From contig CAISOI010000866.1 of the NCBI GenBank assembly GCA_903886985.1, positions 1 through 6,197 of the forward strand: a DNA stretch of 6,197 nucleotides. The letters run 5' to 3'. Both the position numbers and the translations under genes were made by a program. The DNA comes from an uncultured Chthonomonas sp. (GTDB lineage: Bacteria > Armatimonadota > Chthonomonadetes > Chthonomonadales > CAJBBX01). The first letter of the stretch is position 1, and each line of letters starts with the position of its first letter. Below are positions 1 to 5,469 of this stretch, in pieces. The notes beneath the pieces are model-generated. The model did no database searches. It was given only the letters and a program-made list of their open reading frames with translations, and had not been told where the DNA came from.

Positions 1-75
1 CTCCCGCTCAGCCGGGTCGGCCTGCCCACCGTTACCTAGTTGGACCGAATCCTCATTCGCCCACCGCTCTGCCAT
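1..75 (-). CDS. Possible 5' fragment of a divergent gene, cut by the window edge
   Basis: On the minus strand an ATG at 75-73 opens a frame of 25 codons that stays open to the left edge. It begins MAERWANEDSVQLGNG and continues with a polar, acidic stretch. About 17 of the 24 codons after the start end in G or C and most begin with G or C, a pattern typical of coding DNA. I see no Shine-Dalgarno sequence in front of the ATG. The opposite strand also has short open stretches here, including one that ends at 98-100, so the 3' end of a plus-strand gene is a competing reading. The fragment is too short to assign a family. If real, it would be transcribed divergently from the thioredoxin-like gene across a shared intergenic region of about 165 bases. 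Confidence 0.3.
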   Translation of the reverse strand, partial: MAERWANEDSVQLGNGGQADPAERE

Positions 76-106
76 AAATAGAATTAAGTATTTGTCATAG
101 GATTAT

Positions 107-115
107 TGGTACAAT
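107..115 (+). promoter_or_regulatory. Candidate extended -10 promoter for the thioredoxin-like gene
   Basis: The box TGGTACAAT matches an extended -10 element (TGn followed by TACAAT, five of six to TATAAT). There is no good -35 hexamer 16-18 bases upstream, which is tolerable for an extended -10 promoter. Transcription would start near 122 and leave a leader of about 120 bases before the ATG at 242. The leader contains a perfect 10-base palindrome GTCTATAGAC at 147-156. Confidence 0.3.
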
Positions 116-241
116 CACGATCAGAGCAGTTCGACTTTTATGAAGTGTCTATAGACTCACAGAGGAACGAATTCAATTCAAATATCTCCATCCCCATCGC
201 GTATCCTGCACAGGAATGCCCATTTATAGGAGACTACACGA

Positions 242-1435
242 ATGCATAAACTACAAGTTAGGTTCGTTTCCCAAAAGGCTGTAAACTGGGTTTTATTCGC
301 TCTGGTATCACTGTTCCTCGTCAATTCGGTTGCAATTGCGGCAAAACCGGATAATAAGGCAAGAGCACTACTCGACCAGATGGCGGCGACCATGCGTTCG
401 GCAAAATCACTCGAAACCAAGATGGAAATCGTATACACGCGCACAGATAAGGTTAAAGGAGCGCGAGTTCATCGCAGTAGCGGACCCGTGCGACTTAGAA
501 AGCCAAACTATGCCTATGCAGTTACGTCGGGTGACACTTATCAACTATGCGCATCGGATGCCAAATCATGCTGGAACATATTTGGTCACCGTTCAACTTA
601 TGTTAAAGGGGCGACGGATCTTAACGGATCCAATATTTTCTTAGACATGGGCTTTCTTGTTAATTACTTTTTCACCCAAAACGCTGACATCTACTCGGTC
701 ACCCAGGATTATCAAAAACTACGATATATTGGCAAAAGCACGGTAGACGGTATAACCACCGATGTCATTGAGCTTACAAGTGGTGGTTCAACACTAGATG
801 AACCTTCTGTTTTGACCTTCTATATTGGTCCAGATCATATTCTTCGAAGAAGCGTAATCTATAGTCGTGGTGAAAAGGTCGATCTATTGTATGACACTAC
901 CTATCACGATGTGCAGCTCGACCATGATCTTCCCGTCGAATCCTTTAAATATGCGCCGCCCAAAGACTCTCACCAGTACCAGATGAGATTACCGGTCGAA
1001 AAACTCCTTGGAATCGGCAAGGCGGCGCCGAATTTTGACCTTCCCACCCCAAACAGTGGCAAAATCTCTTTGGCGGGAGTTCGCAGTAAATCCACGGCGG
1101 TTATAGTCAACTTCTGGTTCTATAATTGTCCCGCGTGCCAAGAGGAGTTTCCTCATTTACAAAAACTGTACACAGAATTGAAGGGAAAAGGAGTGAGTCT
1201 AATTGCCGTAGACACCGGTGACAAAGCAGATGTCATCCGAAATTTCCTGAAGGAAAAAGGATATACGTTCCCTGTTGCTATGGACAAAGACAAGGGCGGC
1301 GCCGCTGAAAGCTATGGTGTCGCGGCATACCCAACAAACTACGTGGTTGACAGCAAGGGCAAGGTCATCTATCGGGGAATTGGCTTTGACGAGAAGGCAA
1401 TGCGTGCGGCACTGAAGTCGGCGGGTGTAAAGTAG
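242..1435 (+). CDS. Secreted LolA/DUF2092-like protein fused to a TlpA-type thioredoxin domain
   Basis: This 397-residue protein is probably exported and acts as a periplasmic or membrane-facing thiol-disulfide protein. Residues 1-33 form a Sec signal peptide: basic K3, R7 and K12, a hydrophobic core at about 14-30, and an AIA cleavage site before A34. Residues of about 38-240 resemble the DUF2092/LolA-like beta-rich fold found in front of TlpA domains in several soil and aquatic phyla. Residues of about 255-397 are a TlpA/AhpC-type thioredoxin fold with the active site C296-P-A-C299 and the cis-proline in Y363-P364-T365. The usual tryptophan before the first active-site cysteine is replaced by N295. 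The N-terminal domain carries a second pair, C103 and C110. The start is fixed by an in-frame TAG at 227-229 and by AGGAG at 228-232, nine bases before the ATG. The substrate cannot be told from the sequence. Confidence 0.93.
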   Translation: MHKLQVRFVSQKAVNWVLFALVSLFLVNSVAIAAKPDNKARALLDQMAATMRSAKSLETKMEIVYTRTDKVKGARVHRSSGPVRLRKPNYAYAVTSGDTYQLCASDAKSCWNIFGHRSTYVKGATDLNGSNIFLDMGFLVNYFFTQNADIYSVTQDYQKLRYIGKSTVDGITTDVIELTSGGSTLDEPSVLTFYIGPDHILRRSVIYSRGEKVDLLYDTTYHDVQLDHDLPVESFKYAPPKDSHQYQMRLPVEKLLGIGKAAPNFDLPTPNSGKISLAGVRSKSTAVIVNFWFYNCPACQEEFPHLQKLYTELKGKGVSLIAVDTGDKADVIRNFLKEKGYTFPVAMDKDKGGAAESYGVAAYPTNYVVDSKGKVIYRGIGFDEKAMRAALKSAGVK

Positions 1436-1493
1436 CGCGGGACGGCTGTTGGTACACGAATTTCTTTAGAGAACTACAATTTAGGATTGGTAA

Positions 1494-2042
1494 ATGAGTG
1501 CACTAAACAACAAGCTGGCTGGGCAAATTGGGGAATATCTAGTATGCGCAGAACTAGGTCGACGTGGCCTAATCGCAACTCCCTTTTCCGGGAATGTACC
1601 GACCTTCGATGTACTCGCCACCGATGAACAACTTCGCACGGTACCGATACAGGTTAAGACATCTCGAACTGACAACTGGAACGGGGATGCTCGGAACTGG
1701 CTGGATATAACCCTTGATAAAGCGAGCGGCGTACAATTGAATCGTGGTCTGAAGATTCTCGTAAATCCAGAATTGATCTACGTGTACGTAGCGATTGCAA
1801 AACCTGGCGAACACGACCGGTTCTTTGTACTTACTATGGCAGATGCTCAAAAGGCATACAGCGAAAGTTACACTGCTTTCATGAAGAAGCACGAATGGAG
1901 ACGTCCGCGCAACCCGGAATCGTTTGACAATCGAGTCCATATCGGGGATATCGCAAAGTTTGAAGACAATTGGGAGCTTATCACCACAAGATTGAAAGGC
2001 TCTGCACCAGACTCGTCACTGACCACCGAACTGAATCCCTAA
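1494..2042 (+). CDS. PD-(D/E)XK nuclease-like protein, Mrr-like QxK variant
   Basis: The 182-residue protein has the order of motifs expected of a small restriction-endonuclease-fold protein. A first helix carries GQIGEYLVCAELGRRG with E14. D39 follows in PTFDVLA, and Q53-V-K55 lies in IQVKTS. In the PD-(D/E)XK superfamily these would be the metal-binding acid, the central aspartate and the (E/Q)xK motif. Glutamine instead of glutamate is known in Mrr-like members. No signal peptide, membrane segment or DNA-recognition domain is visible, so it is probably cytosolic. It could be a nuclease or an inactive relative with a structural role. AGGA at 1483-1486, seven bases before the ATG, supports the start. 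A TACAAT box at 1475-1480 could be a -10 element, but it would leave only about seven leader bases. It ends 81 bases before the first PH-like gene. Confidence 0.85.
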   Translation: MSALNNKLAGQIGEYLVCAELGRRGLIATPFSGNVPTFDVLATDEQLRTVPIQVKTSRTDNWNGDARNWLDITLDKASGVQLNRGLKILVNPELIYVYVAIAKPGEHDRFFVLTMADAQKAYSESYTAFMKKHEWRRPRNPESFDNRVHIGDIAKFEDNWELITTRLKGSAPDSSLTTELNP

Positions 2043-2068
2043 AGAAAAGCATATGCTAGTTGATCACG

Positions 2069-2098
2069 TTGAGGTTGCACCGAGCAAATTCCTATTAT
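2069..2098 (+). promoter_or_regulatory. Candidate sigma-70 type promoter for the first PH-like gene
   Basis: TTGAGG at 2069-2074 (four of six to TTGACA) and TATTAT at 2093-2098 (five of six to TATAAT) are separated by 18 bases. Transcription would begin near 2105, giving a leader of about 19 bases that contains AAAGGG at 2111-2116 before the ATG at 2124. This placement argues against an upstream GTG at 2103 as the start codon. Confidence 0.4.
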
Positions 2099-2123
2099 TC
2101 CGGTGTATTCAAAGGGCATTAAC

Positions 2124-2714
2124 ATGACTAAGACCGAAGAGTCCTTGCTTCCAATCATTCTTCCTGAATTGCTTGATAACGAGGTAGTTCTCTGGGCGGA
2201 AAGACCCATATCGTCCCACTTCATAAAACCAACGATTCCCCTGATGGTGTTTGGCTTAGTTTTCGCAAGCTTTTCCGGGACTATGCTTGTGTATTTACTC
2301 ACCCGTAAAATCACCAAGTGGGTGACGGAAGAAGGTGAGCCGACTGCCCCTTTGCGAGGTTTCTTAATAATACCGACAGTTTTTTTCTTAATTGGATTGG
2401 GTATGTCGTCAGCTCCGCTTTGGGAAAGGTGGCGAGCATTAAAGACGGTGTATGTCATGACAGACAAAAGAATACTCATTATCCGCAGTGCTCGCGATAT
2501 CGAGGTAGAGTACATCTATCCTGATGGTGTCGATTTCTTTCAGAACAGAATAGACTTCAAAGGCAGTGGTGATTTGACAGTATCCAGAGAACCGTCCAAA
2601 AATAGTGATGGAGAAGGCGAGTACCAAGATGTGAAGTTGGTAGGAATTAGCGATGTGCAAAAGGTGAACGAACTCTTTCGAAAGACATTTGGGAAATCAA
2701 CGACAGATGCTTAA
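2124..2714 (+). CDS. PH-like domain membrane protein, copy 1
   Basis: The 196-residue protein has no predicted signal peptide. An N-terminal cytosolic segment carries the motif EVVLWAERP (residues 20-28), typical of a widespread class of bacterial proteins with two membrane helices followed by a PH-like domain. Hydrophobic segments at about 37-59 and 78-97 should form a helical hairpin in the inner membrane. Residues of about 105-190 form the PH-like beta domain with TVYVMTDKRILIIR, GSGDLTVS and KLVGISDV, followed by an amphipathic C-terminal helix. PH-like domains of this sort usually mediate protein contacts or oligomerise; no catalytic residues are evident. I chose ATG 2124 over the in-frame GTG 2103 because AAAGGG lies seven bases upstream, the promoter at 2069-2098 would start transcription after 2103, and the length then matches the two paralogs. 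The exact function is unknown. Confidence 0.85.
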   Translation: MTKTEESLLPIILPELLDNEVVLWAERPISSHFIKPTIPLMVFGLVFASFSGTMLVYLLTRKITKWVTEEGEPTAPLRGFLIIPTVFFLIGLGMSSAPLWERWRALKTVYVMTDKRILIIRSARDIEVEYIYPDGVDFFQNRIDFKGSGDLTVSREPSKNSDGEGEYQDVKLVGISDVQKVNELFRKTFGKSTTDA

Positions 2715-2771
2715 GTTACAGCAAGAAGCAGGTTGACTCCAATATACAAAATGTTGGTGGGTTGGTCCAAT

Positions 2772-2780
2772 TGATACATT
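2772..2780 (+). promoter_or_regulatory. Candidate extended -10 for copy 2, leaderless spacing
   Basis: TGATACATT contains TGn followed by TACATT (2775-2780). The ATG of the next gene begins at 2787, only six bases later. Transcription is expected to start about seven bases after the -10 box, which is the A of the start codon. That matches the leaderless arrangement known from Deinococcus and some other phyla. The only -35-like sequence, TTGGTG at 2754-2759, has a short spacer of 15 bases. No clear Shine-Dalgarno sequence precedes this ATG, which agrees with leaderless initiation. Confidence 0.35.
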
Positions 2781-2786
2781 TGGCAC

Positions 2787-3374
2787 ATGAAAATGCAAAT
2801 TAAAGAACCTCTAAAAGAAATGGTTCGTCCCGAACTCGATAAAGGTGAAACGGTCATTTGGGCAGATCGCCCAGATCCGAAACGGTTTATGAGACGTTCA
2901 ATACCTACCATCATCGTAGGAATAATTTGGACTTTGGGTACATCTCCTTTCATACTAACCTTTCTGACCAATCCCGATGACGGAGGGCAACTGATGAAAG
3001 GTCACCTTAATAACTTTGATGCGGGCCCCCTTATCTTAATTGCATTTTCGTTATTGATCACAAATGGGGCGATTTTCGCTCCGCTTAGTGAAAGAAAGTC
3101 AGCACTTCATACTGTTTATGCCGTAACCGATACGCGACTCATAATCATTCATGCCGCTTCCAATAGAACTGTGAAGTCCTATTATCTTAACGAGGTCTAT
3201 GTCCGAAAAATGACGGTGCGAACCAACGGAGACGGGGACCTGACATTGTCCATAAAGGCCCCAAAAGACAATCAAAGTGCAATAAGATTGCCAGACGCAG
3301 AGTTAATGGGCATAAAGAACGTCCGAATCACAGCCGATCTTTTCCGCCGCAATTTTGAACAGGAACAGGTCTGA
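2787..3374 (+). CDS. PH-like domain membrane protein, copy 2 (most diverged)
   Basis: The 195-residue protein follows the same plan as its two neighbours: ETVIWADRPDP at about 21-31, hydrophobic segments at about 38-60 and 80-100, and a PH-like domain at about 106-192 with HTVYAVTDTRLIIIH and GDGDLTLS. It is the outlier of the three. The segment after the second membrane helix reads FAPLSERKSALH, lacking the aromatic residues that copies 1 and 3 have there (LWERWRAL and FWQRWQAR). The loop before the C-terminal helix also differs. The start at 2787 gives the same length as the other copies; an in-frame ATG at 2793 is an alternative. No good ribosome binding site is seen, and the -10-like box ending at 2780 suggests a leaderless transcript. 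A 72-base gap separates it from copy 1. Function unknown; membrane scaffold or oligomer partner is inference. Confidence 0.85.
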   Translation: MKMQIKEPLKEMVRPELDKGETVIWADRPDPKRFMRRSIPTIIVGIIWTLGTSPFILTFLTNPDDGGQLMKGHLNNFDAGPLILIAFSLLITNGAIFAPLSERKSALHTVYAVTDTRLIIIHAASNRTVKSYYLNEVYVRKMTVRTNGDGDLTLSIKAPKDNQSAIRLPDAELMGIKNVRITADLFRRNFEQEQV

Positions 3375-3483
3375 CCGCTGGATGCAGATTACCGACCTAG
3401 AGGCATTGTAATTGGTCATTGGTATTCCTCGGCGTTCCACACGGGATGCAGAGCGCTCCCATTTACGCGAAAGTCAAACTTTG

Positions 3484-4071
3484 ATGCAGGTTGAAGAATC
3501 TTTCCTTTCTGTAATACGTTCGGAATTAAGTCATGGCGAGGTGGTTCTCTGGGCAGACAGGCCCGACCCACAACGTGTGATGATTCAAACGTTGCCGCTT
3601 ATGGGTTGTGGAATCGCTTGGACTGCCGGCGTTCTTCCTATTATTATGATGCAAGTGTTTGCATTCGGTAGCGTCAGTGACCGTACTGATATAAACTCTT
3701 CCAGTAAGTTCAATTGGTCAGCTATTCTGTTTGGTATTCCTTTTATAGCAGTTGGAATTGCAATGACTATTTCTCCATTCTGGCAGCGATGGCAGGCACG
3801 TCATACTGTGTACGCCTTGACAGATGAGAGGATAATTATTATCCGCGGCACCTTTAAACGAAGTGTGAAGTCGTTTCAGCCTGCGCAGGTCGAAATATTT
3901 GAGAGGGTTGAGCGGGGCGATGGGTCTGGCGACCTAACAGTCGCAAAGGAGACGTACAAGGACAGCGATGGTCACAATCAAGTGTCTAATGTTGTCTTGA
4001 TTGGTATAAAAGAAGTGCGAAAAGTAGAAGAGTTAATTCGCAAGACATTGAAGCCAAGGGATGTGGGTTGA
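3484..4071 (+). CDS. PH-like domain membrane protein, copy 3
   Basis: The 195-residue protein shows GEVVLWADRPDP at 18-29, hydrophobic segments at about 37-62 and 78-99, and a PH-like domain at about 106-192 with HTVYALTDERIIIIR and GSGDLTVA, then a C-terminal helix (VRKVEELIRKTL). It is closest to copy 1, sharing EES near the N-terminus, EVVLWA and the RKT ending. The open frame extends upstream to a TTG at 3412. I prefer ATG 3484 because it aligns exactly with the starts of the other copies and because the 24 extra residues are polar, basic and absent from both paralogs. The ribosome binding site is weak (GAAAG at 3469-3473). The 109-base gap before it holds two copies of GGATGCAGA (3380-3388 and 3444-3452) and a tandem ATTGGT pair (3411-3423), neither of known meaning. 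Confidence 0.85.
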   Translation: MQVEESFLSVIRSELSHGEVVLWADRPDPQRVMIQTLPLMGCGIAWTAGVLPIIMMQVFAFGSVSDRTDINSSSKFNWSAILFGIPFIAVGIAMTISPFWQRWQARHTVYALTDERIIIIRGTFKRSVKSFQPAQVEIFERVERGDGSGDLTVAKETYKDSDGHNQVSNVVLIGIKEVRKVEELIRKTLKPRDVG

Positions 4072-4263
4072 ATTATTTGTTCCCTAATGCTAATCGCTCA
4101 TTTACTGCATTATAGTTAGAGCGGTTTTGCGGTAAGCGAGAGCTTGAACTCCCTCTATCAATCACACAACTATTCTGAGTCTTTGTCCACTCCTACCAAA
4201 TGAAGCAATTTTGAGTGACCAATCACGTTAGTAGTTGGTTGACGAAAGAGAGTATTCGCGTAT

Positions 4264-4289
4264 TTGTCACGAACTTCGGAACGTGACAA
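4264..4289. promoter_or_regulatory. Perfect 8-base inverted repeat, candidate operator or RNA hairpin
   Basis: TTGTCACG (4264-4271) and CGTGACAA (4282-4289) are exact reverse complements separated by ten bases. The centre contains CTTCGG (4274-4279), which in RNA would form the very stable C(UUCG)G tetraloop flanked by A-A mismatches. No run of T follows, so it is not a standard terminator. It lies about 125 bases before the triple helix-turn-helix gene, and related half-sites GTGAC and TCACG occur at 4215-4227. An operator for that protein is the simplest reading. Confidence 0.5.
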
Positions 4290-4395
4290 TGCATCCGAGG
4301 GAATGACGGATTTGCAATAATTCCCCCATTCCCCAATTCGCCTTGCCGAGTTTGCCCCATTGAAACGAGTTAGTACTTAGAGCTAACGATAGTTC

Positions 4396-4402
4396 AAAGG
4401 AG
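4396..4402 (+). promoter_or_regulatory. Strong Shine-Dalgarno sequence serving two overlapping ATGs
   Basis: AAAGGAG is the best ribosome binding site in the window. It sits 11 bases before the ATG at 4414 that starts the long gene, but only six bases before another ATG at 4409 in a different frame. That second frame is 35 codons long and ends at 4516 inside the long gene. The long gene is clearly the real product, but the spacing favours the short frame, which might dampen or couple translation. Confidence 0.55.
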
Positions 4403-4413
4403 AAAATAATGCA

Positions 4414-5454
4414 ATGTCAACTCGAAAAAATAAAAATGTTCGTATTCCACGCCCAATACCACTGGAGCCAAAGCCGGAGGTTCAGACCCCAACCATTCCC
4501 TATAAGCCGATGCTGACTAGTTTGGAAGTGGCGGAGGCGCTAAACGTGAGTAGACGAGCTGTGGCTAGATATGCGGCGACAGGATTGCTGCCATTCGAGA
4601 ATCGACTTGTGGGGCGACCAGGCTTGTTGTTCCGATATGAGGATGTTGTGGAGTTTACGAAGTCGGATCTTTGTCAAAAGCGATTGCTGCGAGAGGCGAT
4701 CCGTGTTTCTACGGTGGGGCGGTTGCCGATCTCTGCTGCGGTCGACAGAGACTCCCTGCTCACTATCAGGGATGCAGCAACTGTTCTGGGAACAAGTCCT
4801 CGTGTTGTCTACAGTTATATCTACAAAAATCGTATGTTTGCATTTCAGGATATTCCAGCGCAATTTGGGTCCAGGTGCTATGTGCTCTATAACGCTGTCA
4901 TGCGGCTCAAAAGTGAGCGGGAAGTCCGCAAGAAGGGGATACCGGAACAACTGAAGGCGGAATGGAACTTGAGATTCGAGTCCGCGCCATGGTCAGACTG
5001 TGATCTTAATCCGGATCCGGCGACCGCGCCAAGCCTCTTCAGAAATCACAACGGCTATATGTCAACGCGGCAAGTTGCCCGGATGATGGGAATCTGCATG
5101 CCTCAAGTAAGATGTTTGCGGGCAACGGGCAGACTACAGGGTTATCAGCTCCCATTTAGATCAGAAATTGACCGCCAATCCGGGAAACCCTTGCCACAGA
5201 AGGGAGATTCATACTGGTTTTTTAAAAAGGAAGATGTTCAGAATCTCATGGACGATCCGAGCTATCAAAAAAGACGTGCGGCATATATCTATGGTAAATC
5301 GGAAGAAGCGCGGCAGAAACGGCAAGAAAAGATTGACGAACAGACAATGCGTGAAGCGGACATAATTCTAAAGAATTTGGGATACAAATTCGATGAACAT
5401 GGTAACACCATTGAGTGGCCGGAAAGGCCCAATTGGAGCGGGGTCGATTATTAG
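4414..5454 (+). CDS. DNA-binding protein with three excisionase/MerR-type helix-turn-helix modules
   Basis: The 346-residue protein starts with a basic, proline-rich tail (about 1-32). Three modules of the HTH_17/MerR winged type follow. Module 1 (about 34-84) has LTSLEVAEALNVSRRAV, a TGLLPF turn and a wing ending in FRYEDVVEF. Module 2 (about 115-167) has LLTIRDAATVLGTSPRVV and a wing ending in CYVLYNAVMRL. Module 3 (about 215-283) has YMSTRQVARMMGICMPQV, an ATGRLQGYQL turn and a wing ending in YWFFKKEDVQNLM. A charged helix, possibly coiled coil, spans about 285-320. Single modules of this kind occur in phage excisionases and small regulators; three in one chain is unusual. No effector or catalytic domain is visible. 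Likely roles are a transcription factor or an architectural or recombination-directionality protein, but no integrase is in the window. The palindrome at 4264-4289 is a possible target, which would mean autoregulation. Confidence 0.85.
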   Translation: MSTRKNKNVRIPRPIPLEPKPEVQTPTIPYKPMLTSLEVAEALNVSRRAVARYAATGLLPFENRLVGRPGLLFRYEDVVEFTKSDLCQKRLLREAIRVSTVGRLPISAAVDRDSLLTIRDAATVLGTSPRVVYSYIYKNRMFAFQDIPAQFGSRCYVLYNAVMRLKSEREVRKKGIPEQLKAEWNLRFESAPWSDCDLNPDPATAPSLFRNHNGYMSTRQVARMMGICMPQVRCLRATGRLQGYQLPFRSEIDRQSGKPLPQKGDSYWFFKKEDVQNLMDDPSYQKRRAAYIYGKSEEARQKRQEKIDEQTMREADIILKNLGYKFDEHGNTIEWPERPNWSGVDY

Positions 5455-5469
5455 CGTATCGACATACGC
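5454..5469 (+). repeat. Short hairpin at the stop codon
   Basis: GCGTAT and ATACGC are perfect complements around a CGAC loop, beginning at the last base of the stop codon. No T-run follows, so termination here is uncertain. TATCGAC at 5457-5463 recurs at 5474-5480. Confidence 0.35.

Larger units (their letters stand above)
2124..4071 (+). repeat. Tandem array of three paralogous PH-like membrane protein genes
   Basis: Three adjacent genes encode proteins of 196, 195 and 195 residues with the same layout. All share a WA(E/D)RP motif near residue 25, two membrane segments, a TVYxxTDxR block near 108-116, a GDLT block near 149-152 and a GIxxV segment near 174-178. The copies are well diverged at DNA level, so the duplications are old. 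The first and third are more alike than either is to the second. Confidence 0.88.
4072..4413. other. Intergenic region with several inverted repeats
   Basis: No convincing gene lies in these 342 bases. Just after the stop, CGCTC (4095-4099) can pair with GAGCG (4119-4123), followed by GTTTT; this is at best a weak terminator for the PH-like array. A competing fold pairs TAGAG (4117-4121) with CTCTA (4153-4157) around a small hairpin AAGC-GAGA-GCTT at 4134-4145. GTGA-CCAA-TCAC lies at 4215-4226 and the main palindrome at 4264-4289. ATCCG/CGGAT flank a nine-base loop after it, and GTTAG (4369-4373) mirrors CTAAC (4383-4387). The run 4321-4360 is C-rich with three CCCCA(A/T)T-like blocks. No strong promoter is apparent. 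Confidence 0.6.

Noticed and set aside
1..75. tRNA-like stretch (GCTCAGCCGGGT and a terminal CCA)
   Set aside because: There is no TTCGAAT-type T-loop, no complementary acceptor stem and no anticodon arm in the right place on either strand.
1569..1940. Minus-strand frame of 123 codons inside the nuclease-like gene
   Set aside because: It is opposite a well-supported gene with conserved motifs and has no ribosome binding site or motif of its own.
2103..2123. Upstream GTG start for the first PH-like gene
   Set aside because: ATG 2124 has a well-spaced AAAGGG, matches the paralog length, and the likely transcription start (about 2105) lies after the GTG.
3412..3483. Upstream TTG start for the third PH-like gene
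   Set aside because: The 24 extra residues have no counterpart in the other two copies, and ATG 3484 aligns with their starts.
4321..4360. G-quadruplex on the minus strand
   Set aside because: Only three runs of four or more G are present, with one very long loop.
4571..4954. Plus-strand frame of 127 codons overlapping the HTH gene
   Set aside because: It is rich in cysteine and arginine, lacks domain features, and is fully inside the frame that encodes recognisable helix-turn-helix modules.
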